From: Nostoc sp. CCCryo 231-06
Lineage (GTDB): Bacteria; Cyanobacteriota; Cyanobacteriia; Cyanobacteriales; Nostocaceae
Direction: 5' to 3'
NCBI GenBank assembly: GCA_023522315.1
Contig: JAHCSU010000264.1
Span: 1-38,064 of the forward strand
Length of the DNA stretch: 38,064 nt
Part shown: positions 1 through 6,344 of the stretch, piece after piece
Layout of the letters: every line of letters starts with the position of its first letter
Numbering within the stretch: position 1 is the first letter of the stretch
Notes under the pieces: generated by a model
What the model saw: only the letters and a program-made list of their open reading frames with translations
What the model was told of the DNA's origin: nothing
Database searches by the model: none
Position numbers and translations under genes: made by a program

Positions 1-154
1 AAGGTACGACCGGAAAGTTTTCTTTTCGAGGCGATCGCCTAATTTGCTACACATCTGATTGCACATACTACTTGTAATCAGCATAATCGCCTACAATAGC
101 GATTTTTACACAGTGTGCGTAGGCGTAGCCCGTCGTAGACATCGCCCATTTGTA

Positions 155-194
155 GCGACAAGCGCAGTTTGAAACCGAAGCCACCGAAAAATAA
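155..194 (+). pseudogene. 3' tail remnant of a Uma2 (DUF820) gene
   Basis: These 40 bases match the last codons of the intact Uma2 gene that ends at 1622. Read in frame from 162 they give AQFETEATEK and a stop at 192-194; the intact gene ends VQFETEVTDA. Nothing further upstream in the window extends the match, so only the tail is left. A second such tail lies at 2264-2297. The rest of 1-251 holds no gene that I can support. It has one HIP1 site near 31-38 and a GC-rich stretch at 112-147 (GTGCGTAGGCGTAGCCC and following) that looks like a dispersed cyanobacterial repeat. Confidence 0.6.
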
Positions 195-251
195 AATCCC
201 TTCCAGAAATTCCCCTAAAATTACAAGTAGGAGAACCTCTTAGGAGAAATC

Positions 252-482
252 ATGGCTATTGATGCAGAAATTTTACAAACACTAGATCAAATGCCAGAGC
301 CACTTAAACAAGAACTCTTGCATTATGCCAAATATTTAGTTGAGAATTATTCAAAGGCTGTTTCCCAGGAAACTTTACTACAAAAAAAGCGTCTATCTGG
401 CATCTTAAAAAGAACTTTTGTTTTACCTTTGCCTGATGACTTTGATGAACCTCTCGAAGTTTTTAAGGAATATATGGAATGA
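252..482 (+). CDS. VapB-like antitoxin, DUF2281 family
   Basis: This 76-aa protein has the layout of the DUF2281 antitoxins that precede VapC toxins. The N-terminal part (LDQMPEPLKQELLHYAKYL, about residues 11-29) is helical, and a loose acidic C-terminus (LPDDFDEPLEVFKEYME) is suited to wrapping the toxin. A clear ribosome site, AGGAGAAATC, sits directly before the ATG. The stop overlaps the start of vapC as ATGA (479-482), the usual translational coupling of toxin-antitoxin pairs. Because the toxin gene next to it is broken, this antitoxin is probably an orphan, unless it neutralises a VapC elsewhere. The family call is by motif only. Confidence 0.75.
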   Translation: MAIDAEILQTLDQMPEPLKQELLHYAKYLVENYSKAVSQETLLQKKRLSGILKRTFVLPLPDDFDEPLEVFKEYME

Positions 483-974
483 GTAGTTTCCTTTTAGATA
501 CTCATGCCTTTATCTGGCTAACTGAAAATGACTCCAGCCTTCCAGATATAGCGTTTCCTAATCACATGAGTTACATCATAGCCCCCTCTCGAAGAGCGGG
601 GAGGGGGTTGGGGGTGGGGTTCTTGTACTTCACTCAACTGATAACCGCTATAATCTGAGGATGATGATCAATACGGCAGATACCGTTTATCTGAGCATCG
701 CTAGGCTAGTCTTTGGTAAATTTCCATCAAGTTTAACCTTGGTAAATTATCGCTTCAACGGAGCTATGAAACGATAGGTTCTGCAATCGACGGTTCAGAT
801 ATCCTTATAATTCCGATATCTTTTGCCGATACAGTTCAGGTTCGGAATCTCCCGCTACATCATGGCGATCCATTTGACCGAATGTTGATTGCACAGGCTA
901 TCAATCACTCCTTAATTATTATTAGCAGGGATAAAAAATTTGATGCTTATTCTGTTCAGAGGATGTGGAAATAG
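479..974 (+). pseudogene. vapC: vapC PIN-domain toxin, interrupted by a MITE and a frameshift
   Basis: The reading frame starts as a normal PIN-domain RNase (LLDTHAFIWL, with the first catalytic Asp) and the gene ends with the expected tail PFDRMLIAQA ... SRDKKFDAYSVQRMWK (about 870-974). Between them a 106-bp repeat (547-652) is inserted after codon 22, so the translated product stops at 656-658 after 59 residues. Further on, relative to the copy at 2302-2527, there is a 5-base duplication (GCTAGGCTAG near 701) that shifts the frame. The two lesions together rule out an active toxin. The stretch between the lesions aligns well to the second copy, so the original gene can be rebuilt by eye: about 130 residues, normal for VapC. 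Confidence 0.85.
547..652. mobile_element. 106-bp MITE-like element, copy 1 (in vapC)
   Basis: The element begins TATAGCGTTT and ends AACCGCTATA, so its ends are imperfect inverted repeats. Removing it and one TA restores CCAGA-TA-ATCTG, which matches the uninterrupted second vapC copy (CCAGA-TG-ATCTG at 2306-2317). This points to insertion with TA target duplication, as for IS630/Tc1-mariner-type elements. The centre is GC-rich (GGGGTTGGGGGTGGGGTT) with a small hairpin and no coding capacity. A second copy of identical length lies in the opposite orientation at 19943-20048; by eye about 90 of 106 positions agree without gaps, with most differences in the central hairpin. Confidence 0.88.
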
Positions 975-1040
975 TCATAGTAAAAGAGAACGCCCTTTTT
1001 TCGCTATTCTAGAAAAGTGAATCATTAAGAGATCGCGCCG

Positions 1041-1622
1041 ATGGTTGCTTTACCCGATTACATTTTCATGAGTGCAGAGGAATATCTAGTTTGGGAACCT
1101 ACCCAAGAGGAACGTTACGAGTATTGGGATGGCGAAGTTGTGATGATGAGTGGTGCTACACGCAACCATAATCGGATTTCTCTGAATTTCTCGAAGTTTC
1201 TAGATGATGCCCTAACCGATCGCTCCTGTGAAGTGTACATTGTAGATGTGAAGGTTCAGGTAGAACCGGGGCAAAAGTATTTTTATCCAGATGTGGTGGT
1301 AACTTGCGATGAGCGAGATACTGATCCACAATTGGTACAATTTCCCTGCTTAATTATCGAAGTGCTATCACCTTCAACAGAAGCAGCCGATAGGGGGAAA
1401 AAGTTTGCCAAATATCGCCAATCTCCAACTTTGCAAGAATATGTCTTAGTACAAGTAGCTCAACCGATTGTAGAAGTGTTTCGGCGCAACGAACAGGGGA
1501 AATGGGTGCTGTCGGAGTATAATTTGGGCGATATATTGCGGCTGGAATCTGTAGATGTGGAAATAGCGATCGCTGATTTGTACAGACAAGTGCAGTTTGA
1601 AACCGAAGTAACAGATGCGTAG
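1041..1622 (+). CDS. Uma2 family endonuclease-like protein (DUF820)
   Basis: The 193-aa product is a typical cyanobacterial Uma2 protein with a PD-(D/E)XK-type nuclease fold. Visible signature pieces are the N-terminal YLVWEPTQEERYEYWDGEVV with the conserved Glu/Asp, YPDVVVTCDERD (active-site Asp), LIIEVLSPSTEAADRGKK (active-site Glu and Lys) and FAKYRQSPTLQEYVLV. Length is normal and all expected active-site residues appear present. Uma2 genes are found in tens of copies per Nostoc genome and are often next to toxin-antitoxin genes. The true substrate is unknown. Tails of two related copies flank this region at 155-194 and 2264-2297, a sign of local duplication. Confidence 0.88.
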   Translation: MVALPDYIFMSAEEYLVWEPTQEERYEYWDGEVVMMSGATRNHNRISLNFSKFLDDALTDRSCEVYIVDVKVQVEPGQKYFYPDVVVTCDERDTDPQLVQFPCLIIEVLSPSTEAADRGKKFAKYRQSPTLQEYVLVQVAQPIVEVFRRNEQGKWVLSEYNLGDILRLESVDVEIAIADLYRQVQFETEVTDA

Positions 1623-1691
1623 CAAATAAGAGTCTACATGGAGGATAAATAACATATATCCTGAGCCAGACGGATGTGAAAAAATAGATAC

Positions 1692-2024
1692 ATGACTTCA
1701 CTTATTGAAAAAATCCGTCAGAAAGTTGCTGATGAACAATTTGAGTTTTCTAAACACGCCGTTGATCAATCTATCTTACGGCAAGTTCAGGTTCAAGAAG
1801 TCAGAGAGGTAATTGCCAATGGACAGGTTATTGAAGACTATCCAAATGATAAGTACGGCCCAAGCTGTCTCATTAGTGGTTTGACCCAAGCTCGAAGACC
1901 CATTCACATTCAATGTAGCTATCCCTCTCGTCCATTAGTCAGAATTATTACTCTGTATCAACCTGACCCACAAAAATGGAATGAAGACTTTACACAAAGG
2001 AGAAACCGTGGCGATGACTCATGA
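1692..2024 (+). CDS. DUF4258 protein, probable toxin of a toxin-antitoxin pair
   Basis: This 110-aa protein carries the DUF4258 pattern: FEFSKHAVDQSILRQVQVQE near residues 17-36, VIANGQVIEDYPNDKYGPSC near 40-59, RPIHIQCSYP, and RIITLYQPDPQKW at the end. DUF4258 proteins are small, basic and thought to share the RelE/BrnT-type fold; the exact activity is not established. The conserved His and Asp/Tyr block is intact. The stop (2022-2024) overlaps the start of the next gene, which encodes an MqsA/YgiT-like protein, so the two form a coupled toxin-antitoxin type operon. Unlike the vapBC pair upstream, it shows no damage. Confidence 0.8.
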   Translation: MTSLIEKIRQKVADEQFEFSKHAVDQSILRQVQVQEVREVIANGQVIEDYPNDKYGPSCLISGLTQARRPIHIQCSYPSRPLVRIITLYQPDPQKWNEDFTQRRNRGDDS

Positions 2025-2235
2025 GCAAGAAACGCTAGTTGAAAAAAAGGTAACTTACACCTTAGAGCTAAATGGACAGATATTCATGATTGAGAACGTA
2101 CCTGCTCGCGTGAATGAAGAGACAGGAGAACAATTTTTTTCTCCATCAACTGTAGAGCATTTACAGCAAATTATCCTCAGTGGGCAACAGCCGGATCACT
2201 TCACTGAAGTTCCTGTGTACTACTATGTAGCATAA
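2008..2235 (+). CDS. MqsA/YgiT-like antitoxin, short form without zinc cysteines
   Basis: I place the start at GTG 2008 because AAGGAG (1997-2002) lies six bases before it; an ATG at 2014 is the alternative, and an upstream ATG at 1981 lacks a good site. The 75-aa protein has the core YTLELNGQIFMIENVPARVN, then ETGEQFFSPSTVEHLQQII, typical of the N-terminal domain of YgiT/MqsA antitoxins. The CxxC zinc pairs of full MqsA and the DNA-binding helix-turn-helix domain are absent, as in many cyanobacterial partners of DUF4258. It overlaps the DUF4258 gene by 17 bases, so the two are translated together. Confidence 0.75.
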   Translation: MAMTHEQETLVEKKVTYTLELNGQIFMIENVPARVNEETGEQFFSPSTVEHLQQIILSGQQPDHFTEVPVYYYVA

Positions 2236-2263
2236 TTATTGAAGATGCTCATTTGTTCCAATA

Positions 2264-2297
2264 AGTGTAGTTTGAAATCGAAGCCACCGAAGAATAA
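2264..2297 (+). pseudogene. second 3' tail remnant of a Uma2 gene
   Basis: Reading from 2271 gives FEIEATEE and a stop at 2295-2297, close to the Uma2 tail at 155-194 (FETEATEK). The codon before is a TAG, so even this short piece is decayed. It runs straight into AATCCCTTCCAGA and then into the vapC fragment, the same order as in the region upstream of vapB but without vapB. Confidence 0.55.
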
Positions 2298-2301
2298 AAT
2301 C

Positions 2302-2527
2302 CCTTCCAGATGATCTGGTGATGATGATCGATACCGCAGATATTGTTGATCTCAGCATCGCCAGTCTTTGGGAAATTGCCATTAAGTTGAAGCTTGGCAA
2401 ATTATTGTTTCAAGGGAGTTATGAAACAATTGTTTCTGCGATTGATTCTTCAGATATCTTCATACTTCCGATATCTTTTGCCGATACAGTTCAAGTTCGG
2501 AATCTCCAACTACTCCGTACACAATAA
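2302..2527 (+). pseudogene. vapC: partial vapC (PIN domain), both ends missing
   Basis: The open stretch from 2318 gives the middle of a VapC: DLSIASLWEIAIKLKLGKL, then FILPISFADTVQVRNL, with no frameshift. The N-terminal DTHAFIWL with the first catalytic Asp and the C-terminal PFDRMLIAQA block are missing, and the end (QLLRTQ, stop 2525-2527) is unrelated to the other copy. It therefore cannot be an active RNase. It is homologous to the vapC at 479-974 and lacks the MITE, which makes it the reference for the empty insertion site. The left junction falls in CCTTCCAGA (2302-2310), a 9-mer also present at 199-207 and 538-546. Confidence 0.8.
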
Positions 2528-2581
2528 GTCATCTAATTACCTAAAACAACAGAAAAACCTCACCCTGTCCTATCGGACATT

Positions 2582-2943
2582 CCTCTCCTTTTAGGCTAGG
2601 GTGTACACACATCTCTACAAAACAAGGTTAAATTCCCCTTAAAAAGCTATCCATTACCCGGATCTTTCTCAACATTTGTGAGAGTAGTCAATTTACTGAC
2701 GTTTTTCTAAGCCTTATTCGTTCGTTGTTAATTCTCAATAAAAACCTAATTTTAGTTACAACACAAAGAGCTAATTTGTCAAGTATGCTTGACACCTTAG
2801 TTTTCAAAATACTTATAAAACAAGCGTTTCAAGATTGTAAAGAAAAATGTGGATAATGAATAGTTTTTTAAGGGGAGTTGGGGAGATTAAGGGGGGCAAC
2901 TCTAGAAGACTTATGTGTACACCATAGCCTTACTAAGGAGAGG
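2582..2943. repeat. long imperfect inverted repeat in a gene-free spacer
   Basis: The gap 2528-3255 has no gene that I can support. It holds two arms, 2582-2659 and 2851-2943, in opposite orientation. Arm 1 reads CTCTCC, GGCTAGGGTGTACACACA, CCCCTTAAAAAGCTATCC, ATTACCC; the reverse complement of arm 2 reads CTCTCC, GGCTATGGTGTACACATA, CCCCTTAAAAAACTATTC, ATTATCC. A third, shorter relative (ACTTGTGTATACACCGTAGC) sits at 3012-3031. The roughly 190 bases between the arms are AT-rich. This could be a decayed MITE or insertion-sequence pair, or dispersed repeats that landed in both orientations. Any promoter for the gene at 3256 would lie right of 3060. Confidence 0.65.
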
Positions 2944-3255
2944 AACAGGTTTTGTATACCAAAACCAAAGTGAGGTATCTGCATGATAAATCTTAAATCA
3001 GTAAACCAAAAACTTGTGTATACACCGTAGCCCCGTAAACAGGGAGACAAAGCGTAGCTTTTATGGGGTAGAGTTACCCGGATTTAGTAAGTAATCAAGC
3101 GGATATGATATAAGTCCTAATTTGATATCCTGCCCTTTGCTCCTCTACTGGCCTAATTGCCTATATTTACGTAATATTACTATTTTAAATTAGTAGATTT
3201 TGCGTATACATTACTGGTGTATTTCCGTAAACAATTTTACAAAAGGAATATTTTG

Positions 3256-4545
3256 ATGGATAAAATGCAAAAAATGGTCAAAGGTAGTAATACTTACAAA
3301 GCTATTACTGTTAACTATGCTTCGTGGAATTTAGGGACAATCTTGATAGCTTTTCTTCTACTATTGACAGGTATTTTTAGCAAATCGACAGTTGCTGCGG
3401 ATAGGATTATTTCTGAAAATCCAGAGTCTCAATTGAGACTATCTAGACTTAATTCACAACCAAATATTAGCTTAAGACAAAGATTGCTGGTATCTCAAAA
3501 AAGTAATGCTGTTGCTGAATTAGAGACTGTAAGTATTAGTGATGGTTTTAGTGCTAACGTTAAACCTAAAATCTTCAATGAAGAACAACAGGCTGCTTCT
3601 TTAAAAACTAACAATTTTTTAAAAAAACAACAGAATGTATCTTTAACTGAACCAGCCAACACTCAAACCCGAAAAGCGATTTTTTCCCCTCAAGTAAACT
3701 CTTCATATCTGAGTCCAGCACAACTGCTGATACCACTCAACCAAGGCGATCGCCAGATTCTATCCCAAGCTCAAACTCCCTCTACTGGCTCTGAAACTGA
3801 ACTAAATGATAGTGAATTACGTCAAAGGCTAAAAATTAAGCCTTTGTTGGGAGGCACCGGTGCTAAACAAACCTATCCTCCTAGCCTCAGCTTTGGGATT
3901 CCTAGTGCTTTCGGGGCTAACATGGGAGACTTTTTCTTGGCAGCATCGGGAGCAACTCGCAAGGAACGAAATGGCGATGCAGGTTTCGATGGCAGTATAA
4001 GTACAGGTTTTGGTTTGGGAGACAGCCAGAAATTAGTCGGTTTAGAAGTCTCCTTTAACAACGGTAGTATCAAAAACTTTGGTGCTAATGGAACTTTCGA
4101 TCTCAAAGCCCACCGTATTCTCTATGCTGGTAGTAAAAATCAAGTTGCAGCCGCAGTTGGCTGGAATACTTTTGCTCAGTATGGCAATGAAGCAGTAGCT
4201 GATTCTACTGTCTATGGTGCAGTCACAAATGTCTCTGTGTTGCAACCGAATAACTCTAATAATAAAATGCCATTGGCGCTCACAGTGGGAGTAGGAGGTG
4301 GTAACTTCCGCCCAGGAAATGACAGTGTTGGGGTATTTGGAGGATTCGGTTTACAAGTTTATCCTCAAGTTGGTATTGGTGCATCTTGGAGTGGAGTAGG
4401 CCTAAACGCTGGTGTTTCTTTCGTTCCGGTTCCAACTATTCCTCTTACAATTGTACTTCAAGGTTCAGACCTCACGGATAGGACACCTGGCGGTACTGCT
4501 GTCATTATCAGCATCAGCTATGGTTTCAATTTCCTGCCTAAATAA
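3256..4545 (+). CDS. exported beta-rich, outer-membrane-like protein of unknown function
   Basis: Start 3256 is preferred over an in-frame ATG at 3217 because AAAGGAA (3242-3248) lies just before it. The 429-aa product has one hydrophobic N-terminal segment (LGTILIAFLLLLTGIF, about 26-41) ending near TVAA, so it is probably exported. Residues about 50-190 are polar, Ser/Gln-rich linker. From about 210 to the end come alternating Gly-rich amphipathic strands (SISTGFGLGDSQKLVGLEV, ALTVGVGGGNF, VGVFGGFGLQVY, AVIISISYGFNF), which look like a small beta-barrel or beta-sandwich. I do not recognise the family. Two small secreted-protein genes follow at once on the same strand, so the three probably form one operon. 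Confidence 0.7.
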   Translation: MDKMQKMVKGSNTYKAITVNYASWNLGTILIAFLLLLTGIFSKSTVAADRIISENPESQLRLSRLNSQPNISLRQRLLVSQKSNAVAELETVSISDGFSANVKPKIFNEEQQAASLKTNNFLKKQQNVSLTEPANTQTRKAIFSPQVNSSYLSPAQLLIPLNQGDRQILSQAQTPSTGSETELNDSELRQRLKIKPLLGGTGAKQTYPPSLSFGIPSAFGANMGDFFLAASGATRKERNGDAGFDGSISTGFGLGDSQKLVGLEVSFNNGSIKNFGANGTFDLKAHRILYAGSKNQVAAAVGWNTFAQYGNEAVADSTVYGAVTNVSVLQPNNSNNKMPLALTVGVGGGNFRPGNDSVGVFGGFGLQVYPQVGIGASWSGVGLNAGVSFVPVPTIPLTIVLQGSDLTDRTPGGTAVIISISYGFNFLPK

Positions 4546-4563
4546 ATACCTTATCTCTAGAGA

Positions 4564-5133
4564 ATGATCGTGATAAAAATCAAGTCTTTCATCCTTGCTT
4601 TTAGTTTGAGTCCTCTGCTGTTGAGTGCTTGGCAGTTAGCAAGCCAAGCCCAACTTAGCCAAGATAGTCCCAGTAGAGGACCAGCCGGTTCAGTCAGTGG
4701 TAATAACGCAGGTGCTTCTAGTATTAGCGTTTTTTCAGTCCCCGTCACTGTTCAAACCGGTGGTTCAACAACATCAGGTAACTTTACAGTCACAACTGGT
4801 GCTGGTGGAACATCTACAATTACCGTTTCACCTGCGGTTCAAACGGCTGTGAATGCGGCTGGACGAAGTGCTGTTGTGGCGTTACAATCTCGCGGTTCGA
4901 CACAACAACAAATTGCATCGTTGGTTGCATCGGGGGCTACTCTAACGGTGAGTAGCACTGAAGCGCCAGTTGCTGGTGGGATCTCGCTTCAAACGGGTGC
5001 TGGTGCGGGACAAAGTTCTGCAACTCTAGCGGCTGCCATTGTGTCTGTAGGTACCTCCATCTCTGCACTGCCTGCCAATGGCTCTGTTTCTTTGCAAATT
5101 GGTGGTAACACAATAGTTATATCTAATCCATAA
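4564..5133 (+). CDS. small secreted Ser/Thr/Gly/Ala-rich protein, unknown family
   Basis: The 189-aa protein starts with a signal peptide (IKSFILAFSLSPLLLSAW, predicted cleavage after SQA, about residue 29). The mature part is almost free of charged residues and rich in Ser, Thr, Gly, Ala and Val, with beta-prone stretches such as GNFTVTTGAGGTSTITVSP and ISLQTGAGAGQSSATL. A short helix-like piece (STQQQIASLVASG) lies in the middle. It has no PEP-CTERM, LPXTG or other sorting tail. It begins 18 bases after the barrel-like gene and ends 2 bases before the next gene, whose signal peptide shares the string LSLSPLLL/FSLSPLLL. It is possibly a structural or surface component; the function is not known. 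Confidence 0.7.
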   Translation: MIVIKIKSFILAFSLSPLLLSAWQLASQAQLSQDSPSRGPAGSVSGNNAGASSISVFSVPVTVQTGGSTTSGNFTVTTGAGGTSTITVSPAVQTAVNAAGRSAVVALQSRGSTQQQIASLVASGATLTVSSTEAPVAGGISLQTGAGAGQSSATLAAAIVSVGTSISALPANGSVSLQIGGNTIVISNP

Positions 5134-5135
5134 AG

Positions 5136-5636
5136 ATGATTATGAGCCAGTTCAAGTCTTTGCTGATTTCTCTGAGTCTTAGTCCCCTACTTTTAGGATT
5201 GGGGAATTTTCCAAGTCATGCACAAACCCCTAATAGTTTATCTGAAGAAACTATAACAAGGGTTGTTACAATCAAGAAAACAAATGGAGAAAATCTTAGT
5301 TTTAAAATTGTTGGGCCACGGGAGAAGGCTAATAATGCAGCCGTTGTTTTAGCAATTGTGTTGGGAGTAGGAGTTGATGCTGGTGCTGCCAAAACCGTTA
5401 TTTCTATAGTGTTAGCCGGGGCTGATCCTGTGTTGACAACCGATTTAATTCTCAACCTCAACGGCTTGGTGACAGAGCAGACGGGGGTGAATGTAACTAA
5501 GCTTAATCAGGCAATTAATACCTACAATACCATTGTTGACAAAGCTGATACAAATTCCCTAAAAGCTCTAAATAACATTCCCGAATTTACTGCTATTGGA
5601 GGGTTGTTGCAAAATCTCAGAGAGCCTTTAGGTTAA
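5136..5636 (+). CDS. small secreted protein, unknown family
   Basis: The 166-aa protein (ATG 5136, or ATG 5142 two codons in) has a signal peptide with core SLLISLSLSPLLLGLGNF and likely cleavage at SHA-Q near residue 30. The mature part has a polar N-terminal stretch (ITRVVTIKKTNGENLSFKIV), an Ala/Val-rich hydrophobic segment near 68-95 (NAAVVLAIVLGVGVDAGAAK) that may lie in or on a membrane, and an Asn/Leu-rich helical end. No catalytic motif is evident. It is the last of the three exported-protein genes. An imperfect inverted repeat at 5675-5725 follows and may end the transcript. Confidence 0.65.
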   Translation: MIMSQFKSLLISLSLSPLLLGLGNFPSHAQTPNSLSEETITRVVTIKKTNGENLSFKIVGPREKANNAAVVLAIVLGVGVDAGAAKTVISIVLAGADPVLTTDLILNLNGLVTEQTGVNVTKLNQAINTYNTIVDKADTNSLKALNNIPEFTAIGGLLQNLREPLG

Positions 5637-5674
5637 ATATTTTGGCGTTGCACAATCAAAGCATGACTCTTGTC

Positions 5675-5725
5675 GGATGGTATATTGTCCGCCCAAAAAA
5701 GCAGGTACGGGCAATATGTCCATCC
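5675..5725. terminator. imperfect inverted repeat after the secreted-protein genes
   Basis: Left arm GGATGGTATATTGTCCG and right arm CGGGCAATATGTCCATCC pair with a few mismatches around a loop containing AAAAAA. No T-run follows, so if it works as a terminator it is not the classic intrinsic type; it may simply be a small dispersed repeat. Confidence 0.4.
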
Positions 5726-5777
5726 CACAATAATTTTAAAATCATCCCGCGATCGCTATGAGTTAAGCAAGCTTTGA

Positions 5778-6344
5778 ATGAAACGCAAACAGAGATTGAT
5801 GTGGTTGGTTTTAGCGATCGCACTTTTATTAACTAGTATAATTCCGGTTAGGATTGCGATCGCTTTTCATCAAACCCCTGTACCACAGGCTATTTTTGTG
5901 TTAGGGGGTGCTTCTGAACGGATGAGTTTTGCAGCGCAATTTTGGCAGTCTCGCCAGAATTTAGATATTTGGGTTTCTGATTTTGCTTGGAATTTGGATG
6001 TTGATCGCCGGATATTTTTACAGTATGGTGTTCCTGATGCGAAGTTGCATTTGGATGGTAGAGCAACGGATACTGTAACTAATTTCACGACTTTGGCGGG
6101 AGATTTTGCTCACCAGAGGTTACAGCATATTTATTTGATTACGTCAGATTATCATTTGAGGCGGGCAAGTGCGATCGCAACTATTGTTTTGGGTAGTCAG
6201 GGAATTGTGGTTACACCTGTGGCTGTAGCGTCTCAAAATCAGTCGCCAGAATCATTGGTACAGGTGTTGCGAGATTGTGGGCGATCGTTTTTGTGGATTT
6301 TCTTTGGAAGAACCGGAGCTAGTTTGAACCCACGTTTGAAATAA
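5778..6344 (+). CDS. YdcF/SanA family protein (DUF218)
   Basis: The 188-aa product has an N-terminal membrane anchor (LMWLVLAIALLLTSIIPVRI, about 8-27) and then the DUF218 domain: AIFVLGGASERMSFAAQFW (39-57), DGRATDTVTNFTTLAGDF with the conserved Asp/Thr/Asn block, and LITSDYHLRRASAIA, the hallmark SDYHxRR-like motif. DUF218 proteins are membrane-linked and are implicated in envelope functions such as barrier integrity and polysaccharide carrier metabolism; the reaction is not settled. Its 3' end overlaps the convergent glycosyltransferase gene by 26 bases, so no terminator separates them. The nearby envelope-polysaccharide genes agree with a cell-surface role. Confidence 0.8.
   Translation: MKRKQRLMWLVLAIALLLTSIIPVRIAIAFHQTPVPQAIFVLGGASERMSFAAQFWQSRQNLDIWVSDFAWNLDVDRRIFLQYGVPDAKLHLDGRATDTVTNFTTLAGDFAHQRLQHIYLITSDYHLRRASAIATIVLGSQGIVVTPVAVASQNQSPESLVQVLRDCGRSFLWIFFGRTGASLNPRLK

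Noticed and set aside
1-42. Open frame from the left edge to a stop at 40-42, possibly the end of a gene
   Set aside because: Only 13 codons are visible and no family could be recognised.
4564-5636. The two small secreted proteins as PEP-CTERM exosortase substrates
   Set aside because: Neither has a Pro-Glu-Pro motif, C-terminal membrane helix or basic tail.
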